Positions 21,044 through 31,226 of a stretch of DNA of 40,000 nt are shown here, in pieces. The stretch covers positions 7,501 to 47,500 of the forward strand of contig JAHBMJ010005264.1 of assembly GCA_018398765.1 (NCBI GenBank), in the 5' to 3' direction. Below the pieces are notes generated by a model, which worked only from the letters and a program-made list of their open reading frames with translations, did no database searches and had not been told where the DNA came from. Each line of letters opens with the position of its first letter. Position 1 is the stretch's first letter. The position numbers and the translations under genes are program-made. The stretch comes from Chromera velia. Lineage: Eukaryota > Sar > Chromeraceae.

Positions 21044-24000
21044 GTCTGTCTATCTTTCTATCTATCTATTTGTCTACCTATCTCGTCCTCCTTGTTCGCT
21101 TTTTCTTTCCCGTCGTCTTGTAAGGCTCCGCGGGTGTCTCTCTCCCTTCCCTTCCTCGCCTTCGTATTGTTTGATGCCACTGAGGCCTCGACAGACACCA
21201 TGCACCACAGGATCGATTGAGTGAGTACACCGACAATCAAATTGAAGGATCCTGAACATGCATGAAAACAATGATTGACTGACTGACTCTCTTGCAGCTC
21301 CTTCCGCGCGTCTCTCCAGTCTGAACTGCAAAAGTTCGAGAGCGCCGCCGTCCAGTTCCATCCAGACAGGAGGGTCGTCAGAGACAGATCCCAACGAAAT
21401 CTGATTGCAAAGCTGGACGCTGCACATGAAGAACTGGAGAATCGCCAGGCGAAGGTGGACGCCTCGAAGCAGTCTGTGTCGAGCAAGGGAGGAATCAGAT
21501 TTCGTGAGGACCCTGCATCCCAATCTGTATCTCCAGAGGGAAAACGCGTAAGTCCTAAACCTCGACGGGTCCATCTTCTTGAACGAGCTTTGAAGAGAAC
21601 GTTACAGGACGAGGCAGACTTTCCCGACGACGAAGAACGATGGGGAGAAATCACTCGGCCCTCCTCTCCTGTCAGTCTGAGTGGGAAAGAGAAAGAAGCC
21701 AAAGACGCAAAGAGACCCGCAGAGCCTCCAGGGTTTCAGGCGGGGGGAAGAAGGCAGAGTCTCGACGAGCGTGTATCTCGTGGGGTGGGTGGGTGGTTGG
21801 ATTCAGAAGGGTACCGGAGTGTGTCGCCAGAGAGGGTGGGGATCGCGCCCTCTTCCCACAGAGAGAATCTGAACACGAAGTTGAGAGACGACGATATGGA
21901 GGCGGCAGGGCAGAAAGTAAAGTGCCTGGACAAAAGGGAGCACCAGTCAGTCTTGCTTGATTCTGTTTTCTTTCTTTTGTGTTCAGACTCAGATGCAGAT
22001 TAGAGGGGAGGGAGGCACCTCACGGCACGCACTGACAGTCAGAAAGTCCTCAATGCCACAAAACTGAACGTGCGCAGACGGAAAGATAGTGAAAAGGAGA
22101 AACATGCAGAGAGGTCGGTGCATACAAAGAACCCATCCATCAATCTATCCATCCGGGAATTATGCAAAGCTTTGCGCGAGGCCGTGTCTCAGTCGACTGT
22201 CACCGTCGACCTCGGTCTTCAACCACATCTTGACAACGTATGCCCAACTAAAGATGAAAAGAGAAATTATGAAGCGAGTCGACGCGATTGAGCTCATCTC
22301 CACGGATGGATGCACAAATGCTTGGATGAATGCAGGGGCGTGACATCTCAAGTAGTGGCAGAAAAAATTGCGGCTATCTCGTCTCTGGAGATGAATATCA
22401 AGTCTTTTTACGGTCAGGGGGGGTTAGGGGGTGGCAGAGACTGAATAGAGAAAAGAGTGAGAGAAGTGCGACTACGGACTCGATCAGCAGACTCCGAATA
22501 CTCATTCTCAGGGGAAGCTGTTGCACGCCAACTGTGAATGTGTATGAATTCCTCCTGTATGTCTGAGGGTTCAATAAACACTTGATAGATGATTCCCCTG
22601 TCCCGAAAAAACAAATGCATTTCCTTGGCCGCGAGTGTGTTCCTTCATTTGATCGACGCATTCTTGTTTTGCTTTACAGCAAGTTTGCTTGTTTGTTTGC
22701 TTGTTTGTCCTCTTTGCTTTTTGTCCACCTCTTCAATTTCTGCTGCAAACGAGGACTGATCCAACTCGTTTCTGTTTCTGCTCTCTGCCCTCTTTCTCCC
22801 CCTCCCCACCCCTGACCTGATCCCTCCAAGCCCATGTACCTCCCCGTATGCACATGTGCAGATGGATGCCACCCAGCAGCCATCGGAGTTCCAAGCGATT
22901 GGAAAGCGCACGGTTGGTCGGTCTCTCCTCTCCATCCATGGATCCTTCCTTCTTTCCTTCCTTCCTTCTTTCTTTCTTTCTTTTCTTTCTTTCTTTCTTT
23001 CTTTCTTTCTGTCTCTCTTTGTTTGTTTCTGTCTCTTTTCAAATGAAAGAAAAAGCGAACCGCTGCGGATGTCGCAACTGCACTAATGGTCTCTCTCCAA
23101 ATACACGGGTGTGAGAGAACGGACTGGATGCATGAGAGAAAAAGAGCAAACAGCTCAAGGAGAGCGTGTGTGTCATTTGAATGAAGATGATCCTCGGCGC
23201 ATCGAGGGTAAATTCGGATTGCTGTAAGAGACTTCAATTGACTTTTTCTTTCTTTTGATGCTTCTTTCTTTCCTTTCAGCGGTCGAGGTAGCTGCAGTCG
23301 GTGCCGCTGGGCAGACTTTGAGGAAGTCGCATACCTCTGCGGCGCTGCAGAATTTCCGCCTTGGGGGAGCCAGTGGAATGGGGCGGCGGAGCTCCATCAA
23401 GATTGTGGAAGACGAGGAGACTCCAGAAGAGTCTGTCTCGTTGTTTGTTTTTCTGTCTGTCTGTCTGTGTGTTTTTCTGTCTGCCTCTTTGACGCTGTAT
23501 GTGTCCCCTGCCTACCCTGCTGACAGTCGCTCTTTCTGCATTTTCGCATTCCTTCCAGATATCTCTTTCCGTTCTCGTTTTTCTTCATTTCATTGACTGG
23601 ATTATTTTCGCGTTTGCGCCTCCAACCGTTGGTCGATCAAACTGCATGCTTTGTGTCAGTCCTTGGGGGGCGTGGAACCCGGAGACCTTTATGTTTGAGC
23701 AATTTTTTGCTTTCTTGCGTCAAAGGCGTTCTCCATTTCTAATGCTCGCCCTTTTCTTTGGTTTCCTTTTTCTGTCTGATGCCTGCAGAAGAGAGAAGAA
23801 ACTGAAGGTGAGTGAGTCCCTCGGACTGTCAAGTTCTGCACTCCGCTGAATCTTTCTGGCTCTGCTTGTCCTGTTGTTCTGATCTTACCTACTAAACGGG
23901 CATAAAATGAAATCTGTACTAATTGAGATTGAAACCTTTTTGGCCCGTGCTGCTGCTTTGTGTGTGCTATGCTTGGTCGCGCATGACACCTTTTCGCTAC

Positions 24001-24424
24001 CCTACCTTTGGGGGTCACTGCTCAATCGCTGTGTGCGCAAATTTACGATTAGTGGATGGACTTAATGGATCTGCAGGCGCGCCTCCAACTGTTCAAATAC
24101 TTTCGGTCTGAGCGTGTAGCCCAAGACACGGAGAACTTCGCAAAGAAAGACAGGAAAGTGGGGTTACAAGGTCAGTCGATCAAGCAGTCATTCTTGTGAT
24201 CGGTCAGCGGGACAGGGTTTCGCACAGTCAGTAGCTGCCGCCGGGTTGATTAGCTGGCGGTTGTACTTTGCGTTTTTCCGTGTTGGGTGGTTTTTGCTGT
24301 GGCCTTCTTGCTGAGTGTCAGCCTGCCTGCCTGCCTGTTTGCATGCCTGCAGTCACTTGCAAATGGTCTGGGTGGCAGGCTGAGAAGGCGGCCAAGCGCG
24401 AAGTGAGTCCGTTATCCTCTGTTC

Positions 24425-24455
<31 letters not shown>

Positions 24456-27400
24456 TGTGCTCTGAACTTCTTTCTTTCGGCTTTGCTCCAATTGACGTTT
24501 CTTCTTCTGTACCCCTTTCTCTTCTCTGGAGAGAGACTAGCTCTATCTACTTTCTTTTCGCTCGGAGCGAAGACATGTCCGTTGCAATGTCCAGCATCAG
24601 CGTCGACCACTTTCTCGTGTGGGTGAAGCAGCTGCTCATGTGAGTTGTTTCAGCTCCTGCCATTTTACTGGCTACTGCCCTGTCCGTTTAGGTCCCCGAT
24701 TTCCTTCCGCCTCTTTGTGTCTTCAGACCTTCTTCTCTTTTATTTCTTCCACTTTCCGCAGGCTGCCCTTGCGTCCAAGTTTGAACTTCCCCCCGTGACA
24801 ACCTTGAAGGCCTTACTAGATGAGTCGAGGTCGCAGAGGGAAAAGAGAACGCGATTGAGGAAAGAGGCATGGGAACGGAGCTGTGAAGTGCACGAGAACA
24901 GAATCATGAGGATCGAATCCGATGTCAAAAGAAAAAACGCGGCTCTCGATATGCATCTGAGGAGCCTACCTGTGGGACAACCGTCTGCCACACCTGCCCA
25001 ACAAGAAGCACTCAGAAGTCTGCGACGATGGAGACAGAGAAGATGGTATTGGATTTTGATGATGTGGCCCACCATCGCACAGTGGGCAGTCCGCTTTGCA
25101 TTTCATCGGTTGCAGTACCGACTGACAACGATGAGGAAACAGAACTTAGCGAGAAAATACGTTGCTCTGTGGAGGAAGCGAGTGGCATGTTTTAAGAGGT
25201 TGAGGCTGTTTAGAGCGTTTGGAAAGTTCGGGCAGATGCTGGCGAGATCGCAGATGCTGGGCAGAGCCTCGGGCAAATTGGCCAAGTTTTTGGATGTCAG
25301 TTCTTCTTCGTTTCGCTTTTATATGAAGTATGAAACCTGCTACTGAGGAGAGCTTTTGAGGTACCGGCAGGCAAAGCCTTTGCGTGCTGGTTGAGGCATG
25401 AATCTTTTAGTGTGAGGCCGAAATTGAATGTGTTGCCGTTCTGGGCTCTTCAATCTCCCTTGATGGTGTGAATGGTGTGTAGCGTCTGTCTGTGTGGGGT
25501 ATGCGTACGTCAGTGCAACGGGTCCGCATGTCTTGGAGACGCCTGTGAAAATATTGGGAGGGACGGTGTGGCCTTTCCTGTCACCAGAGGGGAACCAGAC
25601 TTGGATAGGCGCTTTTTTCACTTCTTTTTCAGTAGCCGTGCACGCTTTGGCATGACGTTTGTTGGTTTCTACATGCACGAATGAATGTGGTTGGTTGGTT
25701 GTTCCCTCTCTCTCCAGACTCGATCTGTCGTCTTCCTTCTGTGTCTCTCTCTCCATTTGCTTTCTTTCTGTGTAACAGCAATCATTTGTTTGGTCCCTCT
25801 CTCTGTTCTCGAGAGTCTGTTTCTCTAGTGTGAGGCTGTCCCTTTCTGTTGTCGTCTCTCTGCCGTGCTTGCAGGAGCTTCTCCGTTTTTTGACCATCAA
25901 AGATCTCAGACACGCTGGTCGCATTCTCATATCGACCAGCAGGTTCCAGAGAACTTATCAGAAGTCCAAGTCTCATTGGAGGGAAACACACGCGAAGATG
26001 CATGACCAATTTGTGGTCCTAGAGCGATCACTCTGCTCACACCGATACCAAACCCCCGAGTGTGTCAAGGCCGTTCTCTCGGGCTCACCAACTCTCTCGT
26101 CTCCAGGCCGAAAGAGCCGAGCAAGGATCAATTCGGCATTGAACGAATTTGCCTCTGCCGATGAACGCATGTTGGGGGGAGGGTTGACAGAGCCAGATGA
26201 GAATCTGTTTGCTGATGGAGCGACGACGTTCCGAGAGGAAGAGGAGGTCACGGAACGGTCTGATCTCTCTGCCCCCTCAATAAAAGTTCCTGCTGCCGCG
26301 TCGATTGCCTTATCGAGGATGTCCAGCAAGAGCTCTGTGGGGGCCAAGTCGGCCAAGTCCATTTCCAGACAGAAGAGCTCAAAGGGAAAGGGAGGAAAGG
26401 GAAAAAAGAAAAAGAAGGAGGAGGATTCCTTTTGCGACCTAGACGACCCCGCAGACTCTCTCTTGCTTGACGAGTCAGTGAGCTTACTTTCCTCGAATTT
26501 GTGTTGTATTTGTTTCTTCGGAAGAAAGAGTAAGCTTTCTTCTTTGTGTCGGAAAGGAAGGCGGATGCAGCAGACAGATGTGGAGGCGCGTAGCAAAAGA
26601 GGCAGGCAAAGAGATATACTGACATATATTTTCGAACAAAATACAAGAAAATCAGGTTTTTTGTCCTCCCAGAAGTGTGCTAGGCTTTGTCTCGTCTTCT
26701 TCTCTGTTTTTGCAAACAGATTTCGAGCTCCTCCTTATGTCTTCTCTCAGCCGCTCTTTTCGGTATCTGTGTTCTCAATCGTAAAGCGTGTTCTCAGCTT
26801 CTGTTGTGCTTCTCTTGGAATGAAGACCAAAAAGTGCCTTGTCTCATCTGATAAGACCGTCTGCCTTCCTCTTCTTGAAAAGCACTTTTGGTTTGTATCC
26901 ACTCATGCTGTGACAGACATGTCTTTCTTTTTTGGTTTGTATCCACTCATGCTGTGACAGACATGTCTTTCTTTTTTGGTTTGTATCCAGTTATGCTGTG
27001 ACAGACATGTCTTTCTTTTTTGGTTTGTATCCACTCATGCTGTGACAGACATGTCTTTCTTTTTTGGTTTGTATCCAGTTATGCTGTGACAGACATGTCT
27101 TTCTTTTTTGGTCTGTATCCACTCATGCTGTGACCGACATGTCTTTCTTTTTTGTGCCTCGATCGATCAACACAGCGACACACGGAGAGATCTGCTCAAA
27201 CAACTCATCAAGCAGCGGCGGCGCTCATACCAGTCAGTCAACCAGTCAGGCAGTCAGCCTGTCAGGCAGTCAGCCTGTCAGGCAGTCAGCACTTCATGAA
27301 GCCATTCAGTCGAGCAGACACTCTCCATTCCTGTCAGTCAGTCAGTCAGTCAGTCAGTCAGTCTTCCCACTCGACAGCCGTCCTCTTCCAGGAATCCCCA

Positions 27401-27786
27401 TTTTTGGACTTGACTCGGTACAGTCGTGCACAAGTCCCATCACTCAAAGTCTCTTCATAATGCTTTGGAGTCAAAGTCAAGGAACGTGAAGACAATTGCT
27501 GCGGAGACATGATGCAAAACTTCCTTTTGTGCATGTGTGCAGACACGCGCTGATGAAATGGAAGGCTCAGATGGAGGCCTTCAGGCGAGAGTGCAGGCTG
27601 AGGGAGAGTAAGGTCGGGCAGGAGAGGCGGAAACGTGAGAGCGTAGGACTGCATGGATGGATGAATGCCTGCATCAACTATCGACCTTTTGGGAAAGTTT
27701 GTTGCACGCCGCATCGGCGGTTCTGTCTTTTCGTACGAAGACGAGCGGAAACCTCAGTGAATGGAAAGAAAGAAAGTTAGAAAGAG

Positions 27787-27820
<34 letters not shown>

Positions 27821-28870
27821 GACAAAAAGAAAGAAAGAAAGAAAGAAAGAAAGAACCCAGCTGAAAGAAACCGAACTGGCACCGTGGAACACAGGAGAAT
27901 CAAAGAAACTAGAAGAGAAAAGGGAGCACGACTCGAACCTGCCTTCCCTTCTGTCTGCCTGTCTGTTGTTTGTCGTTCTTCCTGCGTGGTGTCTTTCCAT
28001 TTGTGCCTAGCTTTTTTTCAAGAAAAGAAGATCCACGATCTGCTTGGACTCTAGCTTTCTTTCTGCCTTCCTTCTCGCCTGCTTCTCCTTCCCTTCAGGT
28101 CTGGAGTCTAAAACCTTTGGATCCTGTCTCCTACCTGGAGCCTGGAGCCGGGATGCACGCGGCTGTTGCAGCTGCAGAGAGGGAGGCGGCGTTCATCAAC
28201 AAACAGTCCGAAATTCACGGCATCCGAGCGGTCATCATGCCGGCACCACCAGACCACCCGAGAACCTACCACAAGGAAGAAGCAAAAACAATTGTCAGTC
28301 TCTCTCTCTCTCTCTCTCTCTGTGGGTGTGACTGTGGGTGTGAAGCGATAGAGACAAACAGAGAGAAATAGACAGACAGAGCACAAGACACAGAAATCTT
28401 CAAGCCACCGAGCTAGGCGTCCTCCCGTGATCCTATCGAATCGATTCTTCATACTTGAATCAATCATTCAGACTGTGTGTATCATGTGTGCAATGCTTCG
28501 CCTTCGGTTAATTTCATGGGCATGAATCCATCCCAGTGCACGCTTGCGTCCAACGAAATGAACGTTGCGTGCTTGTGCTCCTGCTTGCTTTTCGCAACTG
28601 CGGTGATTCAATGTTCTGAGCAGGATAGCTGCAAGTATCGTTTGTTTGTAACATTGAATGCAAAAGAAGCCCAAGCATTCAAACTATGTCTCACTTTCCT
28701 GACGACTGCAGTTGATGGATTTCTACCGGATGGAGAGGAGGTGTAAGGAACAGGAGGAGGCAACGGGGCAAATGTTGGTGGAGTCCTCTCAGACGTTGAC
28801 GAATTTGATGAGCAAGCGCTTGGAAAAGCAGAAGAAGAAGAAAGGCGGATCAAAAAGCGTCAGTTCGTAG
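20511..28870 (+). CDS. unrecognised helical, basic protein, at least 13 exons
   Basis: Phase-consistent exons: 20511-20803, 21298-21945, 22336-22412, 23280-23430, 23789-23807 (19-nt microexon), 24077-24170, 24353-24402, 24762-25295, 25875-26477, 27176-27232, 27543-27696, 28099-28293, 28712-28870 (stop TAG). They encode about 1,010 aa. At least one short exon between 26477 and 27176 is missing, because the phases there differ. 21945-22336 may hold more exons, and 21123-21212 could be a cassette exon. The N-terminus is Pro/Ser/Gly-rich and disordered. The middle (24762-26477) is strongly helical, with Arg/Trp-rich amphipathic stretches such as R-R-W-R-Q-R-R-W and A-L-W-R-K-R-V, loosely IQ- or Sfi1-like. 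A Lys/Gly run follows, and the C-terminus is coiled-coil ending in a Lys run. A structural, possibly cytoskeletal role is a guess. Confidence 0.65.
20986..21075. repeat. (CT)n microsatellite in an intron
   Basis: Nearly pure CT repeat from about 20986, grading into CTGT and CTAT units by 21075, inside the first intron of the gene at 20511. Confidence 0.9.
22944..23010. repeat. (TTTC)n / (CCTT)n microsatellite in an intron
   Basis: Tetranucleotide repeat in the intron between 22412 and 23280. Confidence 0.9.
24425..24456. repeat. (TTTC)n microsatellite in an intron
   Basis: About eight TTTC units soon after the donor at 24403. Confidence 0.9.
26890..27154. repeat. 44-bp minisatellite, six copies, in an intron
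   Basis: Units begin at 26890, 26934, 26978, 27022, 27066 and 27110. Copies 3 and 5 carry CCAGTTATGC where copies 1, 2, 4 and 6 carry CCACTCATGC, giving an alternating pattern. It lies in the region where an exon of the host gene is still missing from my model. Confidence 0.9.
27233..27363. repeat. GTCA-rich repeat directly at a splice donor
   Basis: The donor GTCAGT at 27233 opens a stretch of GTCA/CAGT repeats, with a pure run at about 27333-27363. The repeat therefore offers many more donor-like GTCAGT words downstream of the real one. Confidence 0.85.
27763..27855. repeat. (GAAA)n microsatellite in an intron
   Basis: Long GAAA repeat with one short interruption near 27822, in the intron 27697-28098. 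Confidence 0.9.
28296..28321. repeat. (TC)n microsatellite at a donor
   Basis: TC dinucleotides begin immediately after the GTCAG of the donor at 28294. Confidence 0.85.
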
Positions 28871-29449
28871 TACGTTCAGTCCATGTATGTGCCTACAGAA
28901 AAGCTCAACGCACAAATATTTTCACATGAATCTATGAATGAGAAAATGAGAAGAAACAGACCAGTGAATCTGTCAAACACCTGAAGGTCTGTTCTCCTTT
29001 TTGTCATTACGCTTCCCTCTGTACGTCTCTTTGATCCTGCAAGTCATCCAGAATTAAACAGCCTGTGTAAAAAGGGAAACGGAGACCGCGACAGTGCGTG
29101 TGTATCTTTGGTCTCTTCTATGTCCTCCTTCCCGAACTCCTCGATCTTACGAGTTTGTAGGAAAAATATATTTGGTGGAAGTCTACACGGTTTTGAAGTT
29201 TGGACGGTTGAAAAAAGGTCTTTGACTTTTTTTTTGTGGAGGGGTCCGATATTTTACAAAAGATGTTATCCTGGATTTGATTCTTTGTTTAGTGAGCGGA
29301 TCTTTTTAAAATTTTGATAATTGGATGGAAAGCTGCGACTTTTGATTTTTTTTGTTTGCAGCCTAAACGACAAAAGTCTAAAGCGGCTAACACCGCCGGA
29401 GATAATTGAGAATTTAGTCAATAACTTGAACGCTTTTCAATCAATTGAT
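28871..29449. other. 3' flank, no gene seen
   Basis: Sequence after the stop at 28870 is probably 3' UTR followed by intergenic DNA. A 69-codon frame at 29108-29317 has no start context or domain that I recognise, and it becomes AT-rich toward the right. Confidence 0.5.
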
Positions 29450-29520
29450 TTTTTTTGATTGATTGATTGATTGATATGTTCCGCCCTAGGGCCTTCCCGC
29501 TATGTCTATCTGTCGCCAGA
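29450..29520 (-). repeat. possible minus-strand retroelement 3' end with (CAAT)n tail
   Basis: Read on the minus strand, GGCGACAG leads to a CCCTAGGGC stretch and then repeated CAAT units (29453-29476 on the plus strand as GATT). The order GGCGACAG, AGGGC, tetranucleotide tail resembles the ends of the alpha tail, but the middle does not match and stem 2 is absent. Confidence 0.3.
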
Positions 29521-29756
29521 GCTAGTTTTGAATCTAGTTTTGTAGTCATTACTAGATTCATTAAACTGTCTTGTTGATCTCATATTAAATTCAAAAAATG
29601 ATAATCATCTGTACTGAATTGATATTTAACCTGACTGGTAATTAATATATGTTCTAAAATCAAATATATAAATATAAGTATTGATTCCTAGTTTGGTTCC
29701 ATGCACTAGTCCATGTATGGACAGCCTACATCGGTTTTCAATTATAGTTCCAAATT

Positions 29757-30391
29757 AGGGTTGCTTTTTCCTCCGGCTATGACTCTTTGTGGCCGGCTAT
29801 GGCCGGCCGCCCGGCTAGAGACGTTGCTTACATAGGGGCCATCGCCGGAAATTTAAAAAAATAAAAAATGACTCCTAAAAACTTTTTTTTTCGCCTTCAG
29901 CGCTTGATCCCTTATAGACAATAAAACGTTTTTAAAACAATTTCTAAGCATCTTTCAACCGGAAAAAAAAAAGAAAAAAAAATTCAAACTGTTAGTTTTT
30001 TTTTTTGCGAATGTTGAATGCTTTGCATGCATATAGCCTAATACTAGAGGCTAATAACATTCAAACTGCTAGTTTTTTTTTATATCTATAATAGCATCTA
30101 ACTCAGACTAGCTATACTACTACTACTAGTCAGACTAGTCTACTAGTATCGCAAACTGTATAATCATGTAGTTTATATATGATCTTTTATAGCTCTAGCC
30201 TAGGCTCTAGCACTTCTTTTTAGAGACTGTTAATGTCTCTCCACCTATAAATTTTGAGTGACAGTTGATGTTGAGGCATCGGTCTGCTAAGTTTTGACCG
30301 GAGGGCTTTGACCGGCCGGGGACCGCTTGGCCGGCTTTGGCCAGCTGGCCAGTGGAAGCGTTTCATGGCCACCAGAAAAATTGGCAACCCT
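29757..30391. mobile_element. putative TIR element with GGCCGG-rich arms
   Basis: The left end AGGGTTGC (29757) is matched inversely by GGCAACCCT (ending 30391). The similarity continues imperfectly for about 70-100 bp on each side through T-run, ATGA and GGCC-rich blocks. No coding frame lies inside. I could not find a clear target-site duplication, so the exact ends and superfamily are open. The AGGGTTGCC start resembles termini seen in hAT elements. Confidence 0.45.
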
Positions 30392-31005
30392 GCGAGTCGG
30401 AGCCGGAGTCTAAATCAACTTTTTATACAATCACACAACTCAACAAACACCTGAACAAACATGGAGTAAATTTGAAATCAATCTAGGCCCTGCACTACAA
30501 AATTCTAAAAAACAAAAAATGGAAGTCTTGATTATTAAAAAAAAAAAAACTATAAAGCACTTCAATCTATTCAATTCAGTCTTCACTGACTCTTCAGAGG
30601 CCATCAATATAAAAAAGAAGAATATCATAAGATGTTTGTAGAATATATATTTTTTTAAAAAACATGTATATGTGTACACCCTAATTTATATATAAACTCC
30701 GTTTCATTTTTTTTTTTAGTTTTTTATTGAATGTTCTTAACTTTTTTTTATTTATTGATTTGGTTCCAAAATTCTATTTTTTTTTTTTTAATGAGGTCCT
30801 TAATTTTTTGCCTCTATATACCCTATATAAAAGTGTTAAAAAAAAATTAGTATATAAAAAATTGATAAATACATCAATTTTTTGTACGATTTTAATTTTT
30901 AATATCAATTTTTATACTTTTTTTTTGGTTAAGTTCCCCCAGGTCAACTATATATATGTATTAAAATGATGAAAAAATAAAAACATGAGAAGATTTATAG
31001 TAAAA

Positions 31006-31226
31006 CCCTGGCTCTAGGGGTATCACAGAGGGGGGAAAAAAGTAAAGAACTCTGTTTGTCAGGTACTTTTTTGTCGAAAACAACTGTTGTTTAGCTGTAC
31101 CTTGCACGGGTGTTGCACAAGTGTTGCAGGCAAAAAAAAAAAACTTGAAGAAAAAAAAAGTAAATAATTAATTAACTCGTTTTTCTAGAGACTTTTTTTT
31201 TTGCTGTGACTTGCCTAGCCCTGGCT
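31006..31226. mobile_element. MITE-2, hAT-like, with perfect 8-bp target duplication
   Basis: The element spans 31014-31218 (205 bp). It starts CTAGGGGTATCACAG and ends CTGTGACTTGCCTAG. It is flanked by CCCTGGCT on both sides (31006-31013 and 31219-31226). The outer CTAGG, the A/T runs and the inner ACAACTGTTGT and GTTGCAC words recall MITE-1, so both probably belong to one family mobilised by an unseen hAT-like transposase. Confidence 0.8.

Noticed and set aside
21123-21212. Possible 90-nt cassette exon
   Set aside because: It is phase-neutral and has a plausible donor, but the flanking exons join in frame without it and its sequence gives no clear coding sign.
24455-24643. Short frame with an ATG and a GTGAGT donor
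   Set aside because: It would shift phase between two exons that already join in frame.
27333-27363. Tandem GTCA array as a CRISPR-like array
   Set aside because: It is a plain microsatellite without spacers, in a eukaryotic intron.
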